From: a virus | Reading direction: 5' to 3' (one strand) | Length of the DNA: 61,035 nt | IMG/VR virus record: IMGVR_UViG_3300025141_017123 | Coordinates: 1 to 61,035 of that record | Part shown: piece by piece, positions 15,967 through 25,197 of the stretch | Position numbering within the stretch: the first letter of the stretch is position 1 | Layout of the letters: every line of letters starts with the position of its first letter | Position numbers and translations under genes: made by a program | Notes under the pieces: model-generated | Database searches by the model: none | What the model was told of the DNA's origin: nothing | Seen by the model: the letters and a program-made list of their open reading frames with translations, nothing else

Positions 15967-17472
15967 TCATTCTGAAATAGTTTCGTTCTCAAACGTTTCC
16001 GCATTCATGGTAATTACTTTTATGTGATAATCGTACCTTGCGGATCTTGACTGTAAAACATAATGAAGTGTAGTTATAAATGGTCGTTCTTTCCCATTTA
16101 TAAAAGGGTTAGTAATGGCGTATTCACCAAGAATATTACCCCACTCTTCGCCTTTTAACCCTACGCCTCTTCTTGATAGAACTTTATATCTTTCTTCAAA
16201 TTTACTTCCACTTTTTATACCGGACCAGTCGCCTTTTGCTAGTTCATCAGTATTAATTTTATGTTTCTTATCCAGCGAAATTGCTAAATTAATTAATTCC
16301 TTGAGTTCAAAGTTAGCAAATTCAAAGTCGGGATTATTACAATTCACATAGCCAACAATATTACCTCTACTTACCTGAGTTTTTATGAATTTTACATTTT
16401 CAGATACATCTGTATCGAAGGTGATAATGCTAAACCTCTTTAGTTGTTTATCTTCTTTTAGGTTTTCAGCAAGAGTGAGAGGTATTGATTTTCTTTGACT
16501 AAGCAAACCTTTTAAATTTATGAGCTCAACGCCAGCTTGAGCTGCACTTGGGAGTATATTCTTTACGGCGTAATACTCGGTTTGACCTTCTAGGTACCAC
16601 TTCACAATACTACCTCTATATAAACCGAACTCAAACGCGATGTGTGATCTTAAAGATAATACATTATCAAGTGGACGCTCGTTACCATATAATGTTGTTC
16701 TTGCACCAGGAGCCCATTGACCAAACGCTTCATCCTCTTCCTTCCAAGTAACACCGTGAGTATCGAAAAATGCTAGCCTGATTAACTCCGCAATATGTTT
16801 GATCCACATACTTCCAGATATTTGACCTGTAATTCGCTCTCTTCTAGTCCAAGGTGAGCATCTCAATAACATATATAGATTACTGTTATCATCCAGACCT
16901 GCGCTATGAATGCGTAATTGCTCATGATAGTTATCCCATAACTCCGGCGATAATTTCTTTACCAAATCCAATGCCTTAACCCTATATTGATTAATCTCCT
17001 CGTCATACTTTCCTTCCGGAAAACTGTATGAAACTAAACCTGATATTGATGGCCAATAAATAGGTTCTAAAATAATCGCAAGGTCAGCTATGAGATCAAA
17101 TACTTTTACTTTATTACCTATGTTGTCATTTTCTGGTAAAAAGTTTATACATGCATCAAGACATTGTGAAAGAGACTCTTTATTCAAAGTAGAGGTTGCT
17201 GATATCCTTATCCTGCATAATTCGACTCCCTTGAACACCGGCAATAACCTGAAGGGATGAAATAAATATTTGTGATTGTTATTATTGTCATTAGTTAACC
17301 AACCTAATTCACAAAACTTGCTAGGATCACCTTGCAAGACTCCGGAGACAGCTATACCTCGGTCTTTTATAAATCTAATAAACTTAGATTCCCGCATAAG
17401 CTTATTTTGGAGTAGCCTATAACGTTGTTGTGAAGTATCTCTAAAAAACTCTTTTACGTAAAACTCGTCCAT
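15967..17472 (-). CDS. TOPRIM-domain protein of unknown function
   Basis: 501 residues; AGGAG lies nine bases before the ATG. The third quarter holds WYLEGQTEYYAV (Glu295) and FSIITFDTDVSE (Asp353, Asp355), the acidic signature of a TOPRIM fold such as that in OLD-type nucleases. No ATPase motif is seen, so it is not a complete OLD protein, and the N-terminal ~280 residues are unfamiliar. It is a single gene bracketed by 78-bp inverted repeats, next to an IS91 element, in a row of defence-like genes. A defence function is inference from context. Confidence 0.6.
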   Translation of the reverse strand: MDEFYVKEFFRDTSQQRYRLLQNKLMRESKFIRFIKDRGIAVSGVLQGDPSKFCELGWLTNDNNNNHKYLFHPFRLLPVFKGVELCRIRISATSTLNKESLSQCLDACINFLPENDNIGNKVKVFDLIADLAIILEPIYWPSISGLVSYSFPEGKYDEEINQYRVKALDLVKKLSPELWDNYHEQLRIHSAGLDDNSNLYMLLRCSPWTRRERITGQISGSMWIKHIAELIRLAFFDTHGVTWKEEDEAFGQWAPGARTTLYGNERPLDNVLSLRSHIAFEFGLYRGSIVKWYLEGQTEYYAVKNILPSAAQAGVELINLKGLLSQRKSIPLTLAENLKEDKQLKRFSIITFDTDVSENVKFIKTQVSRGNIVGYVNCNNPDFEFANFELKELINLAISLDKKHKINTDELAKGDWSGIKSGSKFEERYKVLSRRGVGLKGEEWGNILGEYAITNPFINGKERPFITTLHYVLQSRSARYDYHIKVITMNAETFENETISE

Positions 17473-17635
17473 GTCAATGTATCTCCTAGGTGAAAAACGT
17501 TTGAAAAATTTTATCTATTAACAAGAAAGGTTACCATACTTACTTTTTATATAACGTATTTTTAAAAATTCTAATATAAATTGAATAAGTGACCGAGCAC
17601 AATTGACACTTTTGCGAAGTTCGGCTGTGAGCGAA

Positions 17636-17713
17636 AACCGGTCATTGAGATTGGCTAAATATCGTAGTTTGTTAATTGGTTAAACTGCTCTTTACGTATA
17701 TATTTATGGAAAT
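17636..17713 (-). repeat. right copy of 78-bp inverted repeat
   Basis: Reverse-complement partner of 15781-15858. It overlaps the leader of the lipoprotein gene at 17750. Its outer neighbour (17607-17634) is also repeated directly at 18611-18638. Confidence 0.85.
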
Positions 17714-17749
17714 AAGTGATTCGCACATTATTAAGCATTTAGGGAGAAT

Positions 17750-18502
17750 ATGGTGCCATTATCGAAGAGTTTATTTATGTTACTTGTCCTTTTACTAAGT
17801 GCATGTTCGACGAAACCATTTGATGGCCCTAATTCATCGATCAAGAAATTTACTTACTACGATGAACAAGATGTGAATGACATGTATAGCGCGTTGTTTT
17901 CTGATCATAAAATATTGGGGAAAATTAATAATAATGATGTCATAAGTGACAAGTCACTATATTCAATAGCTGAAAAATATAAAGCAGATATTATTTTAGC
18001 TAATATGAGATTATTAAGTGTTGGGGCTCCTCGAATAGCGGGGCAAGTTAATGTAAACGGTAGTTTTTCTATTTACGAAACCGTAGGAGAAAGTAACTGG
18101 TCAAACCAATATCTATTTTTACAACAACCCAATAAAAAAAAGTATTTTTGGGAAAAAGAGTTACCTAAAAATATACAGTTAGCAACAAGAACTGAATGGG
18201 TTCAATGCGCCACTGTCGAATGTGAAAGAACATTCGGTTTTATTGATGTTGTTAACTTTGAAACAACGCAATATATGATTGTAAAGGGAAATAAAATACC
18301 TTTTGCAAAGTTTGAGTTAAGCTCAGGAATTGGAGTTGTATTGGATATAGTTGATGGCATAACACCTCATGTAGCTACATTTGAAAAACAAACCCACGGT
18401 TTTAAAATAAAAAGCAAAGAAAGCAATAGATTATTTATTCCTCTAAAGTTATACAATAGAATATCAAAAGAAGTAAATAAACCTGACATTACGATATATT
18501 AA
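17750..18502 (+). CDS. predicted lipoprotein of unknown function
   Basis: 250 residues. AGGGAG precedes the ATG at 17750. A signal peptide ends in the lipobox LSAC with Cys19, so the mature protein should be anchored in a membrane facing the periplasm. A Cys pair (QCATVECERTFG) is visible around residue 155. I do not recognise the rest. It is AT-rich and lies between 28-bp direct repeats (17607-17634, 18611-18638), which suggests acquisition as a unit. Confidence 0.65.
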   Translation: MVPLSKSLFMLLVLLLSACSTKPFDGPNSSIKKFTYYDEQDVNDMYSALFSDHKILGKINNNDVISDKSLYSIAEKYKADIILANMRLLSVGAPRIAGQVNVNGSFSIYETVGESNWSNQYLFLQQPNKKKYFWEKELPKNIQLATRTEWVQCATVECERTFGFIDVVNFETTQYMIVKGNKIPFAKFELSSGIGVVLDIVDGITPHVATFEKQTHGFKIKSKESNRLFIPLKLYNRISKEVNKPDITIY

Positions 18503-18772
18503 ATGCTTACAAATCACTTAAACGGATAAATAACAGTAGCTATGCAAATTATAGCCAAAGAGGACAAGTCTTAATTTCAGACATTATAACTTCTGAACGT
18601 CTGTTTATGGCACTTTCGCGATATTCAGCTGTGAGCGATCAGTAATAAATTATGATATATGAAGTCAAGGTTTTATCCCGTTGACTCTATAAATTATAAA
18701 TATGAGCGTGCCGATAATAGAGATGTATGTGATACAAGCACTATTAAATTGCTAAATTAACTAGAGGTTTTT

Positions 18773-19551
18773 ATGCTTACTTTTAACGAAGTTCTCTCAT
18801 TAAAGAGTGATATATTTAGATAAATATCAGGTGAAATATGTGAGACATAAAGATAGTCGAAAAGAATATCGTGAATTAATAAAAGATCGTGGAGAATTAT
18901 TAAAATATCAAGCAGAGCAAGCTAATAATGTATTTGAAAAATGTGACTATATCGCGTCATTTGTAGGAATAGAGCAATCTAAAGCTGTATTTATCGGAAT
19001 GTTTAAAGTTGATGGAGCTAGTTAAATATGTTCTAAATGAGGTGGAGGGATTTGAAGACTTTAAAGAGCGTTTAGTTATTGATTGGGGAAGAAGCGCAAT
19101 AAAATGGCATCAGTGGGTTAAGGCCAATCCTAAAAATGTCGCTGAAATTTTACCTAAAGGCTACCTTGGTGAATTCCCAGGTCTTTTAAACTTTACGCTA
19201 GATTATAGTGAGCTTAGAAAATTAGGAGAAAATTTAAGTGCAAATCGTGAGTGGTATCTACAATTATCTTCGATAAATGGTATTTATCTAATATTGGATA
19301 AATTGACAGGAGATCAATATATCGGTTCTGCGTATGGTAAAAAAGGTATTTGGCAACGCTGGAGTGAGTACTCTAAGACTGGACACGGTGGCTATACATT
19401 ACTCAAAGAGCTGTGTTTAATTGACAATCAATATTATAAAAACTTCCAATTCACAATTTTACAATCTTTACCTAGTAACCTTTCAGACTCCTTAAGCTTT
19501 CTCTATCAAAGCCCTCTAGTATCTATCATTATGTATTACCTCCAAAAGTAA
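18773..19551 (+). pseudogene. GIY-YIG nuclease family gene, frameshifted
   Basis: An ATG at 18773 opens MLTFNEVLSLKS and stops early. The same protein continues in another frame at about 18807 (RHKDSR, EKCDYIASFVGIEQSKAVFIGMFKVDG), then in a third from about 19020 (KERLVIDWGRS, FPGLLNF, GIYLILDKLTGDQYIGSAYGKKGIWQRW, KTGHGG). Intact relatives read all of these in one frame, with GIY-YIG represented here by GIYLI...YIGSAYG. The C-terminus also departs from the family after ILQSLPSN. At least two frameshifts make it a pseudogene unless sequencing errors are responsible. Confidence 0.75.
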
Positions 19552-19582
19552 AAAATAGGCAGATCAGAAGGCGATGAGCGTC

Positions 19583-19930
19583 TTATGTATCTTCCATAAT
19601 ATCTTTAAATGCTATGCGTTTTAACTGCGTGCCATCGCGGTATCCTTTTACTATCAAATCTTCTAATACAGCACCAGTGTAGAATGTGTAACCATTCTCT
19701 TCACCAACGGGGAGCTCATATGTAGACCCTGATATTTGAGGCCAAGTCCAGTAATTCCCGCATGATGATAATTTAGGTAGAACCATTGAACCTGAACTAA
19801 CTCTCCACTCATCATCATTTCGCCATGAACAAAACAATACATAACATGGTTTATCATCAACTGTTTGAAACGTTAAAACAACCCATCCGTCTGGCCTATG
19901 TTTTATATTCAATTTCATCCCTTTATACAT
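19583..19930 (-). CDS. hypothetical protein
   Basis: 115 residues, convergent with the GIY-YIG pseudogene. It is rich in Trp, Tyr and Gly, looks like a small beta-rich protein (GWVVLTFQTVDDKPCYVLFCSW and following), and has no motif I recognise. The start is uncertain: the first ATG (19930) has no ribosome site, while AAAGGG directly abuts the fifth codon. Confidence 0.45.
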   Translation of the reverse strand: MYKGMKLNIKHRPDGWVVLTFQTVDDKPCYVLFCSWRNDDEWRVSSGSMVLPKLSSCGNYWTWPQISGSTYELPVGEENGYTFYTGAVLEDLIVKGYRDGTQLKRIAFKDIMEDT

Positions 19931-20626
19931 TAAAATTAAACTTAGTATTCATATTAATCCTAACTCAATAAATCAAATTATTAGTTTTCCTAGAAAATGA
20001 AAGAAAAAATCATTAAATATTTTTGATACCTTATCGATAGAAACAAAGTCTGTTGATCGATATTTAAAAGGAACAAGTGACGTTAAGCACCTTATTACAA
20101 TTGGTACTACTGCAGGTCAATTTAACGATGTCGTGCAGATGTTTTGTCAAAATCCGGCCCTGTGATTCATAGAACGAAAAGCTGGATTGACGATGTAATT
20201 AGGTAATACAACAATTGGGTTATCACCTTTAACAGTTGGTAAGTACCAAAAGTTATTTTGCCATATTTACGTAGTGTAATATCACAGCAAAGACAATGAA
20301 TTGTCAAAGCTCTTATAAGCTTTATATGAAAATTTAAGAAAACTACAAACTAAGTTATCAACCCAGCTCAATACTTAAATAAAGAACAATTAGATTTACA
20401 TGCAAGAGAAAAAATAGGTCTAGTCGTTAGAGGTAGAGCATAGGACTAGTATAACATTTCTTTCTTAATGGGTGGCCAAAATCACTGTACCACTACAGTA
20501 CATGTACCAAATAGTTGAAAATAAATAAAAACTCCATAAAATTCAGCTGGCCAACTTGAAAAAATCGTGTGTACTTACTCTTTTACAAATATTAGTTAAA
20601 TAAGGTAAATTAATACATAATCAAAG
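19931..20626. other. decayed DNA left of the prophage
   Basis: About 700 bp without an intact gene. A readable fragment at 20025-20165 is listed separately. The rest is AT-rich with scattered stops in all frames and is best read as degenerate host or island sequence. Confidence 0.5.
20025..20165 (+). pseudogene. fragment of an unidentified coding sequence
   Basis: An open stretch without a start reads DTLSIETKSVDRYLKGTSD then VKHLITIGTTAGQFNDVV and ends at TGA. The composition is protein-like, but stops close both sides and I cannot name the parent gene. Confidence 0.35.
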
Positions 20627-20700
20627 TGTAAGGGGTTGTTCATTTCTAGAATAATGATGATATTGTAAGGGGTTGTTCATTTCTAGAATAATGATGATAT
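20627..20700. repeat. 37-bp perfect tandem duplication, candidate left phage end
   Basis: Units 20627-20663 and 20664-20700 are identical and each begins TGTAAGGGGTTG. DDE phages of the Mu type end in 5'-TG and carry repeated transposase sites at their termini, so this is the best candidate for the left end. It precedes the first prophage gene by 245 bp. Confidence 0.6.
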
Positions 20701-20945
20701 GAGGATTTTCGCCCTCGTCTTTTGGAAAAGCCTATTATTACTGGGTTTAGTGAACCCTGAGCGCAAAATTCAATAAATCTAGATTACGCTTGGTTTTAGA
20801 CGAAACTTGTTCAAACTGACTCATTATCCAATCATTCCTGCTCATTATACGTTTAGAATTAGATCATTGTTGATCGTTTAACTTTCCTTTAAATACACTT
20901 TAAACGCCTTTTAAACACTGTTTAAATATTTTGAGCTGCTGATAT
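20701..20945. other. left-terminal noncoding region of prophage
   Basis: 245 bp between the 37-bp duplication and the stop of the head morphogenesis gene. It holds a GGGTT-N5-AACCC hairpin (about 20740-20754) that could end the long leftward transcript, and the first 11-bp TTTAAA array (20877-20926). Confidence 0.5.
20877..20926. repeat. five TTTAA(A/C) motifs at exact 11-bp spacing
   Basis: Motif starts at 20877 (TTTAAC), 20888, 20899, 20910 and 20921. It lies in noncoding DNA at the left end of the prophage. See also 28593, 30653, 40193, 45046 and 52548. Confidence 0.85.
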
Positions 20946-22088
20946 TTAAACTTTTTCGGCAGCTACAATTGTATTAAATGTTGGGCCTAGCTCTACAGTG
21001 ATCATAAAACCTTGATACGATATTTTTACTTGATTGCCTATATAAGCAAATGTATTTGGTTTTTGAACAGCGTTCATTAGTTCGTGAACTTGTTCAATTG
21101 CTAGCTGGCCAGTTAAGAACTTTTCAATTTGAGCACTGCTGATAGTAACAGCGCTACTATATATAGGTGCGTTTTTACGTGATAGCTCGTTTAGTAAATT
21201 TACAGGCAAGTGCCCTAACGTAAATTGCTGGGTATCTGGTACCGACTTTTTAAGCGCTAACTTTGCTGCATGTAAGTTTACCTGCTTTATATAGTACTGC
21301 TGAGATTTTAAAACTGCTTCGTTAAATTGTGGTACCGCTAGCTTTTGAATGTCAGTTGATATAGTCATAACTGATTTTCCCGCTGCAATGTCTGCGCCTA
21401 GCCATGCTTTACCAGGATTATAATCCCAACCCAAATCAATGCCTGGTAACTTACTCAGTTCTTCACCTGTTGATGGGTCTACAAATTTAAATGACTCAGT
21501 AAACTTTTTAACTGATTCTGGTTTAGTTACTGATAATCCCATGCGTGCAATATCACGCGCATTAAGTGATACCACCTTGCACCTGCAGTTATAACCATTC
21601 GGCGGATAATGCGTATCCCAAAACGAATGATCCACTGCCAGTAAAATGTAATTCCACTTACCGTGATCAGGTCTTACGCGGCTATCACCTGCAGTTAAGT
21701 ATAATAAATAAGGTCTGCGCTCTTTTAAACGCTCTTGTTGTTGCCAGCGTCCAGCTGCACGCGCAGTGTTTTTGTTGTTTTGATAAATAACTTTTGTACG
21801 CCAACCCCGTTTGCCATTGTATGACCAACCGTGATCATCAACTATTTTGTCAAAGCGTTTTCTAAAGTCCGATATAGTCTCGCCGTCACTTATCGCTTTA
21901 TCTACTGCTTTATATAGCTCGTTTATAATTTCGATTTGTGTTGCACCGGCAACGGTAAATGCTTTGGCGTGAATTAAGCCCTGTAAGTCTTTATATGACT
22001 CACTGGTAAGCTTAATTTTATCTTTGAAATGAGAAATGGCTTCCTCGAACTTAACAAGGTCGCCATATTGTGGAGCTAGTAAGGCCAT
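20946..22088 (-). CDS. phage head morphogenesis protein (Mu gp30/SPP1 gp7 family)
   Basis: 380 residues. The family domain covers about residues 75-172: VIYQNNKNTARAAGRWQQQ, YLLYLTAGDSRVRPDHGKW, FWDTHYPPNGYNCRC, with the typical His, PPNG and NCRC motifs. Proteins of this family sit near the portal and take part in procapsid assembly or early DNA release. It is the last gene of the leftward arm, downstream of holin, terminase and portal genes. The C-terminal ~200 residues are not part of the known domain. Confidence 0.85.
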   Translation of the reverse strand: MALLAPQYGDLVKFEEAISHFKDKIKLTSESYKDLQGLIHAKAFTVAGATQIEIINELYKAVDKAISDGETISDFRKRFDKIVDDHGWSYNGKRGWRTKVIYQNNKNTARAAGRWQQQERLKERRPYLLYLTAGDSRVRPDHGKWNYILLAVDHSFWDTHYPPNGYNCRCKVVSLNARDIARMGLSVTKPESVKKFTESFKFVDPSTGEELSKLPGIDLGWDYNPGKAWLGADIAAGKSVMTISTDIQKLAVPQFNEAVLKSQQYYIKQVNLHAAKLALKKSVPDTQQFTLGHLPVNLLNELSRKNAPIYSSAVTISSAQIEKFLTGQLAIEQVHELMNAVQKPNTFAYIGNQVKISYQGFMITVELGPTFNTIVAAEKV

Positions 22089-22089
22089 A

Positions 22090-22632
22090 TTAGTGCTCTT
22101 TTAGCGACTGTTGAATGTCTTGAATTTCATTTCTACGAGAATTATCACGGCTATTACCAAAGAAGAAATTCAATATTGACGCTACAACGGTGCCCAAAAT
22201 AAAGCCCAAAATGGTGTCTGCAAAGCGTGTTGCGGTCTCCGGTATGGTTAAAAACGTTATACAACCTATGTATATAACCGTTGCGACCGACCAAAACCAC
22301 GCATAGTAATAAATGAAGCGTTTAGAAAACTTATCATCTTGATTAAGTGCCTGTATTTGCATGTTTCGGGCGCTTTGAGTGTTTTTAAACGCTAAATCAT
22401 CAAGCTCTTTTTCACGGTTTAAAATGCTTTGCCTAAGTTCTTGCTGCAACGAGCTGGATTGCTGGATACGGTTCATTGCTTCTTGTGGAGACCCCCCATT
22501 GGTGATGGTTTGCGCCATATCAACAACTTTAGACGCGACCTTTGATCCATTATCCCCCCCTATCCAACCGCCTATTTTTTTATCCAGGCCTGTGAGCTTT
22601 GCAAGGCCAAGTGCTATCGTAATCGGGTCCAT
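22090..22632 (-). CDS. holin-like membrane protein (GTA_holin_3TM type)
   Basis: 180 residues. Two strong membrane segments (FIYYYAWFWSVATVIYIGCI and ILGFILGTVVASILNFFFG) follow a helical region with SARNMQIQALNQDDKFSKRF. The end, FFFGNSRDNSRR, is typical of the 3TM holin family of gene transfer agents and phages. It would make membrane lesions for lysis. Its position among head genes, about 5 kb from the endolysin, is unusual for a lysis cassette. Directly abuts the head morphogenesis gene (1 bp gap). Confidence 0.65.
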   Translation of the reverse strand: MDPITIALGLAKLTGLDKKIGGWIGGDNGSKVASKVVDMAQTITNGGSPQEAMNRIQQSSSLQQELRQSILNREKELDDLAFKNTQSARNMQIQALNQDDKFSKRFIYYYAWFWSVATVIYIGCITFLTIPETATRFADTILGFILGTVVASILNFFFGNSRDNSRRNEIQDIQQSLKEH

Positions 22633-22634
22633 AG

Positions 22635-23078
22635 TTATACCTTTATATAGTCATCGTAAGTTTTGCCGCAAATTTTAATAAGCTCTAAACCTTCAAGCTT
22701 TTTATACTGACAAACCAGGCTTTTAGCAGTTGTAAAATCGCATGTGTGGTATTGAGTTACTTCATAAAGCTCTGGCATTTCTTTTTTTGCACGGCGCTTA
22801 CCCCATATTTTTTCAAAACTTTTAATTGATTTAGCCGTATATTTTGCACGGGTTCGTTTCCGCCAAACATCAGGAATACATGCAGGGCGCTCGTTGTCTT
22901 TAGAGTACCAGCCGCCCTTAATTACATCGTCTACATAAACAACTAAGCTTGTTTTAGACTCAGATACGCGCCCGCGTATCACGGTTATTTCAAACTCACC
23001 GTATTTGAAAATGACAGAGCCAAAAAGGCCAGCTAACTGCTTTTCTATCTCTGCCCACTGCTCTTTAGAAATGGCCAT
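22635..23078 (-). CDS. hypothetical phage protein
   Basis: 147 residues, basic, with a long Lys/Arg-rich helix (KRTRAKYTAKSIKSFEKIWGKRRAKKEM). Located between DUF3164 and holin-like genes with almost no spacing, so clearly part of the leftward operon. No family recognised; basic character would suit nucleic-acid binding. Confidence 0.6.
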   Translation of the reverse strand: MAISKEQWAEIEKQLAGLFGSVIFKYGEFEITVIRGRVSESKTSLVVYVDDVIKGGWYSKDNERPACIPDVWRKRTRAKYTAKSIKSFEKIWGKRRAKKEMPELYEVTQYHTCDFTTAKSLVCQYKKLEGLELIKICGKTYDDYIKV

Positions 23079-23087
23079 GAGCGCCCC

Positions 23088-23702
23088 CTACAGTTTTGCT
23101 ATATCGAGTGAAACTGCTTGCTCTATGCCTTTATCATCTTGCTTGTAAAAGCGGATAAAACGGGTTGAATCAACCACTCCAACAGACTCAGCAATAATAT
23201 TCATTGCTTTGGTCCACTTGCCAGAATCGTCTGAAATTTCAAGTTTACGCAGGGCTAAAATGCGTTGCGGGTTAAGTGAACCTTGCTTATCGGTATTGAA
23301 TGTTTTGCTTACAATGGCTTTAATGTTTTGGTTGCCGCCTTCGGTCCATTCGTCCAGGCATTGATCGATTAACTCTTTTGCAAGGCTAAGCTCTGGACCA
23401 AGTTCAATGCGTTCTTGAGTTTGTAGGGTGACTTTTAATTGGCTGTCAAAAGTGCGTAGTGTCACATTGCCTTTTTTACCGCCTAAGTTAACGCCATGCT
23501 CTTGCGCTAATAGCTCTATAAAATCGTCAGCTTCAGCCATTAGGCTTTGTTTAAATTCTGCCAGTGTTTCTTGCATTTCAAGGGCTTTATCAATGGCTTT
23601 TTTAACAAACTCATCTTTGATCAAGTCAGTTTGTTTAATGTTTGCAATGGCAACTAAATTACCTTTACCATCTTTTAAGTAACCTTCAGGAACATTATTC
23701 AT
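23088..23702 (-). CDS. DUF3164 family phage protein
   Basis: 204 residues. Opening PEGYLKDGKGNLVAIANIK, the middle helix pair, and ALRKLEISDDSGKWTKAMNII match DUF3164, a family nearly confined to Mu-like phages and usually encoded near the transposition genes. Here it lies between portal and holin genes, another sign of rearranged gene order. Function unknown. Overlaps the portal gene by eight bases. Confidence 0.8.
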   Translation of the reverse strand: MNNVPEGYLKDGKGNLVAIANIKQTDLIKDEFVKKAIDKALEMQETLAEFKQSLMAEADDFIELLAQEHGVNLGGKKGNVTLRTFDSQLKVTLQTQERIELGPELSLAKELIDQCLDEWTEGGNQNIKAIVSKTFNTDKQGSLNPQRILALRKLEISDDSGKWTKAMNIIAESVGVVDSTRFIRFYKQDDKGIEQAVSLDIAKL

Positions 23703-25197
23703 CGTCTATCTCCACAGTTTTTGAATTAGCCTCGTTCATGCCTGCCATAAATTCATACTCCATAGCTGTTTTGGTAACGTCTACCAGTGCTGAGTTTGAA
23801 ATATCAGGAAATTGTGAGGTTATTTTTTGCTTAAGTTCGTCTAGGCTTTTAGCTGCCTGAGCAAATTGATAAATCTGTTTAATGGTGTCGTCAGTTGCGT
23901 GGTCAAATACATCCAATTCGTGGGTAAGCTCTACGCTGTCGGTTGGTTTTTTGGCAAACTCAGTTTTAGCAGGTGTTGCAATGCCATGGCCTTCGTCGGG
24001 CACATCAAGTATTGCTTCACCGTCTTTTGGCTTTGGTACACCGAGCTCTTGATATGCCCACTCTTCACCAACTGGCACAATACGCGCTGTTTCGCGTACG
24101 CGTGTTACTGTGTCAGTGTTAATTTCGCGTTTGTCTTTAAATATGAATTTTGGCGGCTCACCACCGTCAAAATTTACCGTATGAAGCGAATTTAAAAGCT
24201 GATTACGATAAGAGGCTACAAGTGCCCTGTCTGAGCGTTGGTTGTCGCCAGCACGTTTTGCATGGGTTTCGCTGGCAGCACGTGCGCCGCCATTTTTTTG
24301 CTCTGTTGCTAAGGTTTGACTGGTTAAAGCTTTGCTTATTTCAGCATTACAAAAGTTAACTAAGCGCTCGGGCACTGGCTCGCCAGAAAGCTTGCTTTCA
24401 ATAATATCAATGCTGGTGTCATCGGGTATGGCGGCTATGCCATCTTGAACAAGCTTAGCTAACCCATCAAGTAAGTTATTTATGTCTGAATCTTTACTGC
24501 CTATTGGGTATTTACCCACAGGAAATGGAATACCAAAGCGCTCGCACAGCTGCACAAAAAACTTAAAGCCGCCATGCTTGAACGTCCATGGCCAAAAGCA
24601 ACTACTTAATAATGCAATACCATACGGGTTTTCGGCGCTTGGCATATGGCGAACACATGACCAACGGCGCGGGTCTATGATTTCGCCTTGTGGTTTGTCG
24701 CTGGTTTTTACTAGTAGTTCGTGATCACTGTTAAATGCAAAACGGCTATTACGCCAGGTCTCTACATACTCAGGTTGCCAATGACCATCCTGTTTAATGT
24801 ATTTGCCCAAATGGGTGACACTAAAACCGTTTAAAATTGCGCTGTAATTGTGCCAGTCCATATCGGCCCATTCTGTATGAGCACAGGGTTTACGAGCAAA
24901 AAAGGCTTTAGCCAGTTCATAACTTTTTAAACTGGCAGCATCGTCACCGCCTGGCACAAGCTCAGTATTAAAACTGAATAAGCCACTGCGTAGCGAGCGC
25001 AACTCGCCAATAACGTGTGCATCACGGGCTATCTCTTCATAAATAGCGGTGTTTTTACCTGCGCGGCGTAATATTGGATCAGGGTTTGGTAGCTCAGTAA
25101 TAAGCGACGTTAGGCTTGGATCTAAACGGTTTTGGTCAAACATACGGGTAAGCGCTGCGTATGCGTTAGATTTAATACGTGGCTTGCTTTTAAACAT
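23695..25197 (-). CDS. portal protein (Mu gp29-like, DUF935)
   Basis: 500 residues, the normal size for gp29-type portals. Recognised from ARDAHVIGELRSLRSGLFSF, MPSAENPYGIALLSSCFWPW, FKHGGFKFFVQLCERFGIPFPVGKYP and the ATEQKNGGARAASETH stretch. The portal ring is the channel for DNA packaging and the head-tail connection. The gene overlaps the terminase gene by eight bases, and the gp30-type partner follows after the short insertions at 22-23.7 kb. Confidence 0.9.
   Translation of the reverse strand: MFKSKPRIKSNAYAALTRMFDQNRLDPSLTSLITELPNPDPILRRAGKNTAIYEEIARDAHVIGELRSLRSGLFSFNTELVPGGDDAASLKSYELAKAFFARKPCAHTEWADMDWHNYSAILNGFSVTHLGKYIKQDGHWQPEYVETWRNSRFAFNSDHELLVKTSDKPQGEIIDPRRWSCVRHMPSAENPYGIALLSSCFWPWTFKHGGFKFFVQLCERFGIPFPVGKYPIGSKDSDINNLLDGLAKLVQDGIAAIPDDTSIDIIESKLSGEPVPERLVNFCNAEISKALTSQTLATEQKNGGARAASETHAKRAGDNQRSDRALVASYRNQLLNSLHTVNFDGGEPPKFIFKDKREINTDTVTRVRETARIVPVGEEWAYQELGVPKPKDGEAILDVPDEGHGIATPAKTEFAKKPTDSVELTHELDVFDHATDDTIKQIYQFAQAAKSLDELKQKITSQFPDISNSALVDVTKTAMEYEFMAGMNEANSKTVEIDDE

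Noticed and set aside
15967-17472. OLD-family nuclease (complete)
   Set aside because: Only the TOPRIM part is visible; no Walker motifs are present.
19663-19860. 65-codon frame overlapping the gene at 19583 in another frame
   Set aside because: Shares the strand but overlaps completely and has no ribosome site; the longer frame has more protein-like composition.
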